From Phlyctochytrium arcticum (taxonomy: Eukaryota; Chytridiomycota; Chytridiomycetes; Chytridiales; Chytridiaceae), in assembly GCA_025602905.1 (NCBI GenBank), contig JAHLKI010000003.1:248001-312000 (forward strand): a DNA stretch of 64,000 bases, given 5' to 3'. Under the pieces are notes generated by a model that was not told the DNA's origin, made no database searches, and saw only the letters and a program-made list of their open reading frames with translations. Position numbers and translations under genes: made by a program. This document shows positions 1 through 10,907 of the stretch, in pieces (within the stretch, counting starts at the first letter, position 1; each line of letters begins with the position of its first letter).

Positions 1-1275
1 TTGACGAATATCTCTCTCGACAATTTCGAGTGTTTGACCATTAGGAGAAAGATATTGAATGCCTTCATCAATTCTAGGTCTTTTTAAAGGTTATGTGGCA
101 TCACCTTCATCATTTCTTTGTCGCCGTCGATTCACAGGAGGCGGGAGTTGCGGAGGAATTTCAACCTTGGGACGTTGCTTAACCACCGGTTTAAACCCTT
201 CATATGGTTGAAATCTATTTGAATTCGATGAAGCGTTTCGGATAACACCAGGTTCACTTGGATAAAATTGTGGATTTGTTGGGACTACTTCACTACGAAG
301 TTGATTTTCTAATACAACCTGTTTATTTTTTGGAGTTCTAGTAGGTTTCTCGATAATAGATGTTCTTCGGATACCTCTATCTCTTTGGCGTCTGATAGGT
401 GTTTTGGCAGGAATAGAAATAAATCTATCATTGATTATATTGTCTTCAAGAATTTGTTGAAGGTCATTATTATTTCTTTCCGAACGATTATTTGCTACAA
501 CCTCTGGAACATACTGTGTTTCATTATATTTTATATCAGGTGGTGGAGATAACGGAAAGGGACTATCATTTGGTAGCGATGGGAACGACGAAGGGAACAT
601 ACCAGGCATTGGGAGGTCTGCTTTTGTATGGATCACATTTTCAAGTGGCGTTGTATTTCCAGTAGAGCCATACATTCTAGCCAAGCCCGAAAGCGGGTCA
701 ACACGAATTTCTGTTTCTTTTGTTGCAATAATCGGATTACCTGATTTAGAGTTTATATTAGATGGTAACTCGACTCCTTCCGTTCCACCAGGGGGAGCCT
801 GAAAACGAAGACCAGTCATTGCAGTAGTTTCAGCTGAATAATGATAAACGTTTCCATTATCATCAGGTATGGGCATTCTGGTTGTTGAATTGTTGGTCCC
901 AATTGAAACATTAATTCTTCGTCGTGATGGTGTAATGCTGTCTAGGTATTTTTCCTTTTGTCTATAATCCTCTTCGGCTTTTATGTAGTCCATACCATCG
1001 CGATATGCTTTTGTCATATACTTTGAAGCAGATATACGCAATGATTCGGCGCTTGATATTGGCTTTTCATATACAGGGTCTACATAATTCTTTTTTGTAC
1101 TAAGGTCTTGATTATGTATGTTCCTGTTCCAAGAAAAAACGACTTTTGGTCTTCCAGTTTCGTCTAGTCGGTCATAGTCAAAGGCAAAACCTCATTGCCT
1201 TATTTGCAAATTTGGAATAGGTCTTTGTGCCTGATTGATTCCAGTAAATTTAAGTTTATTTGCACGATACTCCAT
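1..1275 (-). pseudogene. Pro-rich virion-type protein of virus 1, partial, two in-frame stops
   Basis: The reading frame starts at ATG 1273-1275 and runs off the left edge of the window. In-frame TGA (1192-1194) and TAA (91-93) interrupt it, and the frame stays open after each. It is homologous to the gene at 39641-41305 in virus 2. Around the first stop, NLQIRQ-stop-GFAF lines up with NIQGKQFGF there. After the second stop the frame continues with a basic patch KRPRID, like the KKRRLD patch of the virus 2 protein. The middle is Pro- and Ser-rich and looks disordered. It is divergent from the small gene at 1321, as its homologue is from 39600. Function unknown; its place beside capsid genes suggests a virion or scaffold role (inference). 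Confidence 0.7.
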
Positions 1276-1320
1276 TTATATTATCATGTAAAAAAATAAT
1301 ATAGGTTCTTATTAAACAAT

Positions 1321-1632
1321 ATGGCTAATAAATTTGGTAATTTTTTTAATAAAGCAAAAGGTCATGCGAGAACGATTTGGAACAATGCCCCGTCCTATAT
1401 TCAAAAAGGAAGAAATTTTGCAAATTCGGCTATACTCGGTGTTCGGAAAGTCAATAATGCGATAGAAGGAGTTAATAGAGCCGTTCAAGATTCTCCTAAA
1501 CTATTTAATGAGAAGGCTAGAGGACATGCTTCGAGCTTTGTAGAAAGGACGGGGTCGGCAGTCAAACGGCTTGAAGATTTACATAAAGAGGGTGACGATT
1601 TTATTCATAAAGTTGGTCGAAATATGACCTAA
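1321..1632 (+). CDS. small basic protein conserved between the two viruses
   Basis: 103 residues, ATG start, TAA stop. It is homologous to the gene at 39307-39600. Both begin MxNxF, are rich in Asn, Lys and Ala, and share a C-terminal block: LEDLHKEGDDFIHKVG here against IEDIHSKGDKFVQHVA there. Both sit immediately divergent to the Pro-rich gene. No transmembrane segment or catalytic motif is visible; the pattern suggests amphipathic helices. Polintons carry short uncharacterised proteins, some compared with adenovirus pX or pVI, but I see no proof of that here. The last codons overlap the 3' end of the convergent ATPase gene by four bases. Function unknown. Confidence 0.7.
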   Translation: MANKFGNFFNKAKGHARTIWNNAPSYIQKGRNFANSAILGVRKVNNAIEGVNRAVQDSPKLFNEKARGHASSFVERTGSAVKRLEDLHKEGDDFIHKVGRNMT

Positions 1633-2357
1633 AATACATAATCATGAAACCCCTTTGAATCACAATATTTATAAATCTCGTTGGCGCTTGCCCCCATTAA
1701 ATTCACATAACAAAATGAGTATTTTTCTTTTGTGCATTCTGTTAAAAATTTAAGAACTTGCTTTTCTTCCGCAAATGCGGTGGTGAGCACTTTGGCCAAT
1801 ATTCTCAAGTCTTCAGCATTGTTTTTAAAAACAATCCATTCCGTTGAACAATTTTTCTGTTTCGAAGACAATTGGGAACGAATGGCTTGACAACATACAA
1901 TGATAGAAATGTTGAAATGTCTTCCCTTTGTAAACAATTTATCCAGTTCCGTTGACAATTCTTTACTCCGAGCTCCATCAGCGGCATCGTCTATAAACAA
2001 GAGGATTTTTTCCTTTCCCTTTTCCGACTTTTGATTCTCAATTATTTCTGCGATAGAAGCGTTGGTAACGTTTTCGGAAAAAAATATATTTTTATGCTTT
2101 GTTATTCTTGCCAATTCTTGTATTGACTTGTCGAATTGAACCGTATCGGACATTATAATGACCTTGTCATAAATTTGAGCATATATGTCGTTTATTAATC
2201 CACATATCAAAGCAGATTTTCCGCTTTTACGAGGGGCTACCAGAATGGTAGATAAAGGATGACTAGCCAATGGTTCAGGGACTCGTGGATCCGATTTTCC
2301 GGAACTCTTTGGAAATATTGGTTTCGGTCTGTAAGACATTTTATTTCCTTTAGTCAT
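1629..2357 (-). CDS. FtsK/HerA (A32-like) genome-packaging ATPase, virus 1
   Basis: 242 residues and intact. Walker A is APRKSGKS near residues 41-48, and Walker B is ILLFIDDAAD near 118-127. A later segment, GRHFNISIIVCCQAIRSQL, matches the conserved region after Walker B in packaging ATPases. The protein would pump viral DNA into capsids. The virus 2 homologue at 44293-45021 has the same length and the same GRHFxxS segment. Its ATG is 17 bases from the divergent ATG of the minor capsid gene, so the two share a promoter; virus 2 has the same layout. An alternative start lies at codon 7 (MSYRPKP). The stop is TAG. Confidence 0.9.
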   Translation of the reverse strand: MTKGNKMSYRPKPIFPKSSGKSDPRVPEPLASHPLSTILVAPRKSGKSALICGLINDIYAQIYDKVIIMSDTVQFDKSIQELARITKHKNIFFSENVTNASIAEIIENQKSEKGKEKILLFIDDAADGARSKELSTELDKLFTKGRHFNISIIVCCQAIRSQLSSKQKNCSTEWIVFKNNAEDLRILAKVLTTAFAEEKQVLKFLTECTKEKYSFCYVNLMGASANEIYKYCDSKGFHDYVF

Positions 2358-2374
2358 ATATAAAGAATTTAGAA

Positions 2375-3097
2375 ATGCTTAACGAATTCACCTACTGTTC
2401 CCTCAAAAAACGTGTTTTTTCTATATCTCCACGTCGAGTAGAATATATGAAAATATTAACAGTTTCATTTATTCAAGATTATGATTTAATACAAGAGACG
2501 AATAATTCTATTCAATTTGTAGAGGATGGAGACGTCCTTCCAAGAACCGCAATTATTCCGGTTGGCAAATATACTATTGGAAATATTGGAACAGCAATCT
2601 CCTCGGCTTTGTCAAGCGCTGGAACTCAAAATTATTTCACAAATTATGATGCAGTAACACATAAATTGACAATATCAACAAATGGTACAACCGATTTCAA
2701 AATTCTCGAAGGGAATCGAGGAACAACAAGTTATACCTTAATAGGTATGTCACGATGGAGCGAAACAGGTTATGGAAAAACTTTCACATTGAAAAATTCC
2801 GTCAATTTAAGCGGTTCCTATCCTATCCTCCTTACAAGTAATATCTCTGTAAAGGGTGGGAGATTTCTGAGTGACTTTAACGATTCAGAGCAAATGGTTG
2901 TTTGTTCTGTACAGCCCGATTCTTTCGGTGATGTAGTCACCTTTTCAAATGATTCTGGTGAATGGTTACCAGTAGATGATACGATTTCTCAGATTGAATT
3001 TCACCTTATAGATTCTCAAACTGGCAACGAGATAGCTTTAAATTCGCCATTAACAGTTCGCTTTTTACTTTCAGATGACATAAGCGATGTCCAATAA
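2375..3097 (+). CDS. minor capsid (penton-type) protein, virus 1
   Basis: 240 residues and open. Strand-rich sequence with a jelly-roll-like pattern. It is homologous to the broken gene at 43497-44262 of virus 2: SFIQDYD/SFIQNWD, a DFKILEGNRGTTSY/EFKILGANRGSTSF block, and PILLTS. In Polintons, adintoviruses and virophages the single jelly-roll penton protein sits next to the packaging ATPase and major capsid genes, which is the layout here. The ATG at 2375 is preferred because the homologous region already begins upstream of the next Met (2447). Assignment as the penton protein rests on position, length and strand pattern. Confidence 0.75.
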   Translation: MLNEFTYCSLKKRVFSISPRRVEYMKILTVSFIQDYDLIQETNNSIQFVEDGDVLPRTAIIPVGKYTIGNIGTAISSALSSAGTQNYFTNYDAVTHKLTISTNGTTDFKILEGNRGTTSYTLIGMSRWSETGYGKTFTLKNSVNLSGSYPILLTSNISVKGGRFLSDFNDSEQMVVCSVQPDSFGDVVTFSNDSGEWLPVDDTISQIEFHLIDSQTGNEIALNSPLTVRFLLSDDISDVQ

Positions 3098-3158
3098 AAC
3101 AATTTCCAATAAACAGAATTTTTTTTTATATTCTTAAAGTAAAAACATACAACAAGAC

Positions 3159-3686
3159 ATGTCCGATAAAGAAGAATCGAATGCCGTAGATACACAACTT
3201 GAAGAAACCATATCAGAACAAAATACTGTTCTAGATACTGTTCAAGATACTGTTCAAGAGCATGTTCAAGAACCTGTTCTCGAGATAAAAAAACCCAAAA
3301 GAGTCATGTCTGAGGCACAAAAAGCTTCATTAGAAAAAGCGAGAGCTGCACGCTCTAGAGAACTACGCTCTATGCAAGCAAAAAGAGATACAGAACGGAA
3401 GGAACAAGAAGAGAAGGATAAAATTGAACAAGCAAAGCGGATTTTGGAAGCGGAAAAAGAGAGGAAACGAAAAGAAAAATTAGAAAAAACTGCTGCAAGA
3501 AAACCAAGAAAACCTGATGCAAAACCGGCTGCAAGAAAACCAGCTGCAAAATATACTACAGGGAAAGATTCAAACACTTTTGTTACTTTTGGCAAAGAAG
3601 ACCCTTATGAATATGACCGTTACATTAGTCAAAAAAACGGAAATCAATATGATGATGATGACTCGTATGGTGGAATTTTCGGTTAA
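3159..3686 (+). CDS. Lys/Glu-rich coiled-coil protein with C-terminal GIFG, virus 1
   Basis: 175 residues. An acidic N-terminus carries three VQxxVQE repeats. A central highly charged Lys/Glu/Arg helix follows (about residues 45-115), then Ala-Lys-Pro repeats (ARKPxxKPAARKPAAK), an Asp-rich stretch and the final tetrapeptide GIFG. The counterpart at 42877-43464 in virus 2 has the same order: acidic N-terminus, a shared KxxxxMSEAQK motif, a charged helix and a terminal GIFG. It lies between the minor and major capsid genes in both viruses, so a scaffold or core DNA-packing role is plausible (inference). Upstream is an A-T-rich TATATTCTTA box close to the ATG. Confidence 0.75.
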   Translation: MSDKEESNAVDTQLEETISEQNTVLDTVQDTVQEHVQEPVLEIKKPKRVMSEAQKASLEKARAARSRELRSMQAKRDTERKEQEEKDKIEQAKRILEAEKERKRKEKLEKTAARKPRKPDAKPAARKPAAKYTTGKDSNTFVTFGKEDPYEYDRYISQKNGNQYDDDDSYGGIFG

Positions 3687-4194
3687 ATATTTGGTTTCCG
3701 GTGATTTTTTTTTATATTCTCTGGTATATACCAGAGTCTTAGAGGGGTCTGGGGCACCACCAAGTGTCGCCTTTGAAACGCCCCTGGCCCAGTCACCCCA
3801 GACCCTTGTTTCCATGGAGAATGGGGGTATTTCTTTTGTTTTTTCGTAGATCAAATTGCATTTTCTCCAGATCCCACGCTTTTTCCTACGAGCTGAAATT
3901 TTTTAAGACATTCGGAAAATCGGTCATTTTTTTCTCTTGCATCCCATATGATTTTCCTTGGGTGGTCAGCATCATAGTGTGCTCAAATAATTTTCAAACG
4001 CGCGTGGGATTTTCTCAGCTGAGTCCGGAGCAGAGTTCCTCAAATTTTGCTTACGTAAGCACGGTCCACCTCACTGCCACCGTTTTTGCTCGTGCCTTTT
4101 GCGATGAATCTTCACGGTGCCGGTCCCGTTCAATGTTGGTGCGTTGTGAGTGATCCTTGATATCATACCTCACTTTCCTTTCCCGCTGGTCGTT

Positions 4195-4309
4195 GTCTGT
4201 TATCCTGTAAGGATTCCATCGCGTCCTTTAATATCCACTTGGGCGATAATACAACTTGTCTGTTATCCTGTAAGTATTCCATCGCGTCCTTCAATATCCA
4301 GTTGTGCGA
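4195..4309. repeat. tandem direct repeat, two 52-base copies, near the Helitron 1 3' end
   Basis: A segment beginning GTCTGTTATCCTGTAA is repeated with 63-base spacing (4195-4246 and 4258-4309) with few mismatches. It lies in the 700-base non-coding stretch between the left Helitron terminus and the RepHel stop codon. No gene is seen in 3740-4425. Confidence 0.8.
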
Positions 4310-4425
4310 AGGTCTGACCAATACAACTTTTTTAGGTACTTTACCATAGAGTGACCCACAGTGCTACTTGTACCTTCCAAGAATAAAAATCTGATTGAAA
4401 CTACTTCTATATTACATGAGTTCTA

Positions 4426-7400
4426 CTAGTCATCCCCGAACAGTTCGATGAAACTCTCTTTTGTGCTGGCAGTGCGTACAAACTGTTCCATCCTAACGTC
4501 CGTCTGACCTGCTAGTCGTTTTAATCGCTCTAGCTCTTTGACAATTTCGGGACTTGGTTTGAAGTATTCTATGTCGGCAGCAGTCAGCGGCTGTAATATT
4601 CGAGTCGCCATGGGTCCTTCCAGTGTCGTTCCCCGTGACCAACCAACGTACATAGAGGCGCGCTGCGGACTTTTCCGAAGTGGTGTCAGTAGCGGTGCTA
4701 ATACGACGCCAGGTACGGTAAGTCCTTGGATTTTGTCGACAGTCAAAGAAAACGCTAACACAAAAGGCAGCTGGGTGATGCGAATCTTGAAACTGCGGTG
4801 GGGTAGCTTCACTTGCACTGCACTGGTTGCTTGAAACGGACGGATCCCCACTACGCCGCGCGGTAGACCTGGTTGTAGTTGAACATTTTCGTGATTTTTC
4901 AGCGCCACAAAAACTATGTCCGGCAATTTGTCGGAGATCAAAAGGCGTGTTCCGTTACCAAGTGTCGACTCTGTCAATGTGCCCGCATCGTTTAACTGAA
5001 TTTTTACTACCGTACCGAGCGCTCCATTCAGCAATTTTCTTCTGTGATCCACGTTCTTAGTGATTTGCACCGGAGCTCCAACACACAGATCCAGCGTCAT
5101 GGCCAATGAACCTGTTGATGTATCTGGCAACTTTCGCAAACTCCACCTCTCTTCTGCCGTCACATTTCCTTTTCGCGTTGCTTTTCCGACAGCGCTGAAT
5201 CGATACACGACCTCCTGCCGTCCGAGCGCGAATTTCTCTATGCAACCCCTGTTAAATGCAACGCAATGGAAGTTGGCTGTTGTAAGAATTGGTCGAAAAA
5301 GCTCCGTATCATTCACAATTGGTCGTTCTCCTGGCGTCAACACTTGTCCGTTAAGCAGTGCTATGTCGTCCTTGCTTAAGTGACCGGTTCGCATGTTGGT
5401 CATCAGTTTCGCATACGGAGTTTGTGCGCCTTGTCGCATGTTCCGGGTCAAAAAGAAGACATTACGAATTCCGTGATATATCCGATGGCCCGTTGCTATT
5501 CTGGCTGCATCCGAAGCCTTCAATCGGGTGTATAGTTTAGTTCCTGACCATGCTGATAACTGGTACCAATCCCCACAGATAAGTATCGACACTCCACCCA
5601 TCTCCAAGTGCGGTTTATCCATCACCATCTTCAGGGTTTCTTCTAGCAACGCGACATACTGCTTACTGAGAAGTGTTGTCTCATCAACAATCAGTAATTT
5701 CAAAGGTGCAAATCGGAGTATTTCGGTAGGAGTGACTCGTGTGCGACGTGTACATATGGTAGTCCAGTTAAACATTTTGTGTAGATGTACTCCCCCCGCG
5801 TTTGCGCCTGCCATCCCTGTCGGTGCAGTTGTCATCACTGCATCAGGCCGCCCCCAGCTTCTTGCCAAGTGAAGAAGTGCTTTGAGAATATAGCTTTTGC
5901 CGGTACCTGCCTGCCCCCACATAGATGCTGTCACACGACATGAACTGCCGTTGGTCCCTCTCGATTTGCTTAGAGACACATCATCTTCTGCTGCAAATGC
6001 GAATATCAAGCCTGCCGCAAACAGAACGAAGATACGGTGCTGCTCTTTGGTCAATCCGAAATGTTGCGATACTTGTGCAATGGTTGGGAATTCGTCCACC
6101 TGTGCGTTGGGCGAGTTTGCATGCGCCTCTCTCCATTCCGAATCTCCCAAGCAGCATTCATAGTGTTCAATTTGAGTCGCCATCGTTGGAAACAGTGCAT
6201 AAATTCGTGCCCGTCGGTCAGGCATGGCGTTCTCCGTAGTGACGGGATCTTCCACCTCGTTGGCCGCTGCATCAAATTCGTGAAGATTGCTGACATGCCC
6301 GATCTCTGTTTGCCACGTCGGTACCGATCCCAATGTTGTAGCGAACGCCATGGCTTCTTGAGTGCAAGGCACGTCCCTCAAATCCGTCATGGGTTCCTCG
6401 TCGTCCTCTGGGTAAAAATCTTCGTAACTCGCCTCACTGGACGTGTCCGATGTCTCCGAGACGCTGTCATCCCCATCCATGCATTCCGTTTCGTCTGATG
6501 TCCTCAATATCACGGGAAGTTCGGGATGGTTTTCGCGCAATTCGGCCTCTCTGTTGCGACGCCCCTGCTCCGCTGCACGTCTTTTACCGAGGTAGTGGTC
6601 CTCCGTGTTGCGCAGGAATTGTCCTAGCGCTAAAAAGTTGGCGGAACCGTCGTCAAGTGCCGTATAGTCGTAAAATGATTGTTCCCAGCTGCTGGAAGTC
6701 TTCAAACACGCTAGCGTCCGATACGGTTTGAAGAGAAACAGAAGTATTTGGAACGTGCGCTCACGTTCGGTCTCGGTCACATCATCCCTTGTCAAATCAG
6801 CTATTCGCTTCGTAACTACATTGACAAACACCGTCTTCTTGCGCTTCTCCAATCGGTGCGATCTCCGTTGTGGGTGCCCTTGTATGAACTCGTGCGTTCC
6901 TGCCACGTTCTTGGTCTTACGTTTCATGTACTCGGCAGTGAAGGAGTATAGACACATACTCTCAAAGTCGTTGGATGCAGGTCGGCCCAAGTAGTCGCTC
7001 CCTTTGTTGACGGCTATCAATTTCTTCGCGGGGCCTATACTGTTATCTCCCATGCTTTCTTCTTCACCGATGCCCGCATCTTCATCGTCCGCGCCATCAG
7101 CTCCCCGCCCAAAGACCACATCTACTTCTCCCTCAAGTGTCATTGCGTTAATGATCGATTTTATGTACAGGTTTTCAACATCGTGCGACTCGTAGAATGC
7201 CGACTTCCGGAGAAGATAGAGCGCTGCCATCGTGGACGTCACTTCCATCTTGCCGGTCAATTCCGTGACCTGCCGTTTCATTCGACGAAACCCTTTGGTC
7301 CATGCAGGAGTCTCTTCACCATCCACGGAGTTGTTCTCCCGTTGCTGACTTTTGCGATGCGCAGATAAGTAGATTGTGTGAATCTTTTCGAATTGAACTT

Positions 7401-10017
7401 GTGGTTTATACGTGTATTTAAGGACATACTGCTTGATATCGGCCGCTTCCCCTCCCAGCAACAGGCGTATGTCGTGGTTAAAACGAAACGTGCCGGCAAA
7501 CAATGGATTGTAGTTGTTCAAATACAGCGACCCATTCTGGCGTTGAAATGAGACTGTCATGGCTGAAACTTGCGTGCTGGCAACTGGGTTCTCTGGTTTC
7601 AAGAACCGACAATAGGTACCACTGGGGGTGCGGACACTCTTTTTGTAGCGACTCCGAGCGTGTTTCCACGAATGCTCTTGATACGCGAACAGACTCTTCT
7701 CAAAGTTGAGTACATCTTTTGCACATCGTGGTTCAATAATAGACTCTAATGGAACAGGATCCCAAGTGCAGTTTGCATAATCAACATCCGTCTGTGTCCA
7801 CAGATCCACGCTCAAAATGCCGCTCCGTGTCGCAAAATATTCAGCAGAGTTGCTTGCTACATCGCTATCCGACATACTTTCCCCGCACCCGACACATATT
7901 GCTGATACCGGTGCCGACCAGTTCGCACGCGCCCGACGATATGCTCGTAGTGGAATTGGTTGGAACTCGAGCGGTGACGTGCATGAAGGACAGAAAGGAT
8001 GTAGTGGAATCGGTGATGTGCTGCTGACCACAGATGCGGCATAATCCGCTATTTGCTGAAGGCTTATTGATGCTGTTGGGCCGCTGGCTAGTGCCATGTA
8101 TCGCTGCGTCGTTGAGGGAAGATTATATACCCATAGTAAGAAATGGGCATGAAGATTTCCAGACCCTTGCGTCTCCACTGCTCCCGAAAACGCCTTTATC
8201 ACCCCTAAAGCCCCTCCGCCTCGTTTCGGCTGTTGCTTCGCAGTATCCCATCCCAGGAATTCAGAAATAATGACATCAATGACGCGTTCGAAGTGCCTTG
8301 CGACCGCCATTGGGTTCTTGCCAACCTCCGCCTTCCGTTCCTCTCGTGACATTGCTTTAATGCGCTTATTGATTCCCGACACCGCCCTGTCTGCACCTTC
8401 GTACTGGCTATACTGCACAACCCGAAAAGAATTCATTGGGTCAGGTGTGACGGTGAAGAAAATGTTCGGTAGACCCAGCGTATTCGTGTACGCGTTCAAA
8501 CGATTCATGGCGGCGACTCGCTCTTCATTAGAACCCCAGTACGAACTCATGCCAGCCTGAACACCATTCTGCAACGCCAAAACTCCTGCGCCCACGGGTG
8601 CTACATTTGCCACCGGCAAGGAGCGCCTGGCAGCTTCCGTCCTCGCTGCTTCCCGTTCGGCGTAGCGTTGGATTTCCTCCACCGTAACTGTAGCTGCTAA
8701 TTCGGCCGTTTTGGGCAACAAACGACATCGGAGATATACTGACGATCGAGCTCGCGTCCTTGCCGCAATGTTGAATGCCATCAATATGAATGCTGGATGC
8801 TTGGCAAATCGCTGCTTGGGAAGCCTGAGTACATAGGCTATCCATTCTTCGAGGGATATCGGATTCTTTCGTCTTTCACTTGGTCCTCCTCGACCGTATG
8901 ACAGAAGTTCCGGGATCGGCAAGTACCAGGATTCGGGGTCGTCGTCTGATACAAACGTTGTTGACCTTTTCATGAGTACACGGTTGGGGTCCTGATGATC
9001 CACAAGGAGCTGAATTACTCGTTTTACTTGGGTTCCATTGCTTTCGTCCGTTCGACTTTGGATGATAAGTGATGTTTCGCTTTCCATTTGGACTTCCGCG
9101 CTCACGTAGTTTTCACTTTCAGGTGTTGAAGGCACGCGATGAGTACTGGTAGACGCTTGTAGAGTTGCTGATATCTCAGCGTACTCCGGGTCGTCTTTCG
9201 AAATATTGGTGATGATGGTGGCTTCCTCAAAGACCTTATCCGGTAAGGAGCTGTCGACCGTGATGTGCTCGTATATTCTGTTGTGCTCTTTATAGAATGA
9301 TAGGAGAGAGTATATGGTCTCCCGATCACCGCGATACTCCTTTGCGACACGGATCAACTCTTCCTTGGTGAACGCACCAACAGTCGTAACGAATATGTCT
9401 CCGGTCGGTGCCATATCTCTGGGAAGAAGAAGTGCTGGGGGTGCAGGATCGGCCAACATTGCATACGAGTGTCCTTTCAATCTATTAAAACTTCCTCCGT
9501 AAACGACTGCAATGTAATGCGCGCACTGCGCAGGGGCCGCCATGCTGAAATCAACCATTGTCGCTCGCTCGAAGAGTTCCTCCGGCAGGGATCCCACAAA
9601 GTTCCCATTCGCAATGGCAAAGCGTGGTGGTGTTTCCGCTGGACGCTGTAAAGATTCCAGGCACGGGTGGCAGAAGTGCATCTTCATATCGGACGTTCCT
9701 GCGGATCCATTGGAGGAGAAACCGCTGCGTGATAGCATAATTCCTGTGAACCGCGTGTCTAAATCGCTGACATCATATTCATCTGCGAGTCGTTGTGGGA
9801 CATCTTCCGGGCAGCGTAGTCGAGAACGCATCGCACTGATTGGAACATGTGGTGACTGCAGTGATATCTTCGTGATATGCGACTGAGTGGCCAGTGCCCC
9901 GCAAACTGCGCATACTTCTTCATACATATTGGCATCCGACATCGCCGCCTTTGTGTCTTTGTACACCCTCTCCAAGGTTTCTGATGTTATTGGGCCGAGG
10001 ATGGGGTTATCCTCCAT
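4426..10017 (-). CDS. Helitron RepHel transposase (HUH endonuclease plus Pif1 helicase)
   Basis: A single open frame of 1863 residues. An N-terminal Cys-pair region (CAVC, CHPC) precedes the Rep domain. The HUH motif GNLHAHFLLW is near residue 614, a zinc-ribbon-like CPSC...CVGC pair follows, and the catalytic-Tyr helix YVLKYTYKP is near 860. The C-terminal third is a Pif1-type SF1 helicase with Walker A GQAGTGKS (about 1365), LLIVDET, a GDWYQLSAW segment and VDKIQGLTV near the end. The protein nicks and unwinds DNA for rolling-circle transposition. It has no frameshift and no stop, so it may be recent or active. It is divergent from the small gene at 10908, the same pairing as in Helitron 2. 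Confidence 0.93.
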   Translation of the reverse strand: MEDNPILGPITSETLERVYKDTKAAMSDANMYEEVCAVCGALATQSHITKISLQSPHVPISAMRSRLRCPEDVPQRLADEYDVSDLDTRFTGIMLSRSGFSSNGSAGTSDMKMHFCHPCLESLQRPAETPPRFAIANGNFVGSLPEELFERATMVDFSMAAPAQCAHYIAVVYGGSFNRLKGHSYAMLADPAPPALLLPRDMAPTGDIFVTTVGAFTKEELIRVAKEYRGDRETIYSLLSFYKEHNRIYEHITVDSSLPDKVFEEATIITNISKDDPEYAEISATLQASTSTHRVPSTPESENYVSAEVQMESETSLIIQSRTDESNGTQVKRVIQLLVDHQDPNRVLMKRSTTFVSDDDPESWYLPIPELLSYGRGGPSERRKNPISLEEWIAYVLRLPKQRFAKHPAFILMAFNIAARTRARSSVYLRCRLLPKTAELAATVTVEEIQRYAEREAARTEAARRSLPVANVAPVGAGVLALQNGVQAGMSSYWGSNEERVAAMNRLNAYTNTLGLPNIFFTVTPDPMNSFRVVQYSQYEGADRAVSGINKRIKAMSREERKAEVGKNPMAVARHFERVIDVIISEFLGWDTAKQQPKRGGGALGVIKAFSGAVETQGSGNLHAHFLLWVYNLPSTTQRYMALASGPTASISLQQIADYAASVVSSTSPIPLHPFCPSCTSPLEFQPIPLRAYRRARANWSAPVSAICVGCGESMSDSDVASNSAEYFATRSGILSVDLWTQTDVDYANCTWDPVPLESIIEPRCAKDVLNFEKSLFAYQEHSWKHARSRYKKSVRTPSGTYCRFLKPENPVASTQVSAMTVSFQRQNGSLYLNNYNPLFAGTFRFNHDIRLLLGGEAADIKQYVLKYTYKPQVQFEKIHTIYLSAHRKSQQRENNSVDGEETPAWTKGFRRMKRQVTELTGKMEVTSTMAALYLLRKSAFYESHDVENLYIKSIINAMTLEGEVDVVFGRGADGADDEDAGIGEEESMGDNSIGPAKKLIAVNKGSDYLGRPASNDFESMCLYSFTAEYMKRKTKNVAGTHEFIQGHPQRRSHRLEKRKKTVFVNVVTKRIADLTRDDVTETERERTFQILLFLFKPYRTLACLKTSSSWEQSFYDYTALDDGSANFLALGQFLRNTEDHYLGKRRAAEQGRRNREAELRENHPELPVILRTSDETECMDGDDSVSETSDTSSEASYEDFYPEDDEEPMTDLRDVPCTQEAMAFATTLGSVPTWQTEIGHVSNLHEFDAAANEVEDPVTTENAMPDRRARIYALFPTMATQIEHYECCLGDSEWREAHANSPNAQVDEFPTIAQVSQHFGLTKEQHRIFVLFAAGLIFAFAAEDDVSLSKSRGTNGSSCRVTASMWGQAGTGKSYILKALLHLARSWGRPDAVMTTAPTGMAGANAGGVHLHKMFNWTTICTRRTRVTPTEILRFAPLKLLIVDETTLLSKQYVALLEETLKMVMDKPHLEMGGVSILICGDWYQLSAWSGTKLYTRLKASDAARIATGHRIYHGIRNVFFLTRNMRQGAQTPYAKLMTNMRTGHLSKDDIALLNGQVLTPGERPIVNDTELFRPILTTANFHCVAFNRGCIEKFALGRQEVVYRFSAVGKATRKGNVTAEERWSLRKLPDTSTGSLAMTLDLCVGAPVQITKNVDHRRKLLNGALGTVVKIQLNDAGTLTESTLGNGTRLLISDKLPDIVFVALKNHENVQLQPGLPRGVVGIRPFQATSAVQVKLPHRSFKIRITQLPFVLAFSLTVDKIQGLTVPGVVLAPLLTPLRKSPQRASMYVGWSRGTTLEGPMATRILQPLTAADIEYFKPSPEIVKELERLKRLAGQTDVRMEQFVRTASTKESFIELFGDD

Positions 10018-10907
10018 TGTCGCCAGTTCATCGGGGGTGTAAAATTGGGGTGCATGGTTCTTACGTTGCCTTTGTCGCGCCTGATTTCGATGCAGACGAT
10101 GCCGCGCACATTCCTCTTCTGAAGGACGCGAACTAACATCATAGTCATTTAGCTGCTATGATGTGGATCTTGCTTACATGTACTACACTCACATTGGATT
10201 GTTCCTTTGCGCGCGTGCCTTGGGCTTCCGCGGCATTCTGCTTAACCGATTTACTTATTGTTTATTACGTTGTCTTCACTGTATCGTCCTTGCAATAACA
10301 GCTTCTTATGTCAATTGTATCAATTATGGGGCCTTTCTGTACCTCTTCCAATCTTACAGTACTCCACAAGGGCATTCATATTTATATTCCTCTTATATAT
10401 TCGATCTTATTCATGTTCTCTGGTGTTCCAGCTCGTACCTGCCATTTTTTTAAGGTTTATCTTACCATATTTTGCTGCTTGTTACTTGTTTGCTTCATTA
10501 TTTGTGACGAAAAACAACCTTAATTTGCATCCGTGGCTCTTGCCGTAAATAGTCACTTTCGTTTCAATTAAGATCAGTCGACAATGTAACCTTTGCAAAA
10601 CTTGCATTTCCCCTCCTGCCTACAATGGGACCATTGGCCGAAGGCTGTAATGGCCTCTATCTTATGAGGATCCGCTCCATTCCAGACCGTTCTGTGCTGT
10701 TTGTTCATGTTTGTGCTCACATGTCCTCCCCAATAATAGATTGGACATAGTGACCTTGGCCAAACATTGCATTTCCCTTCTTACCCATTGGGCTTTGTAG
10801 GTCGTTCAAACCGATTCTGCTATCTCCGCCCCTCTCCCTCTCTCACTACATAAAGAGCGCCATTCCAAACTCCCTTCTCCCTCTTCCATACCGTCAACGC
10901 CATCATA
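10018..10907. other. divergent intergenic region of Helitron 1
   Basis: No gene recognised. It holds the promoters of the two divergent Helitron genes and two related blocks (about 10575-10624 and 10743-10791, both containing GCATTTCCC and an ATTGGG or AATGGG box), a degenerate direct repeat. Confidence 0.5.

Noticed and set aside
3266..3595. 109-codon minus-strand frame opposite the Lys-rich gene
   Set aside because: Shadow of the plus-strand coding bias; the plus frame has the conserved MSEAQK and GIFG motifs.
10163..10548. Several 60-96-codon frames between the Helitron 1 genes
   Set aside because: T-rich low-complexity sequence without motifs; they overlap each other and lie in the divergent promoter region.
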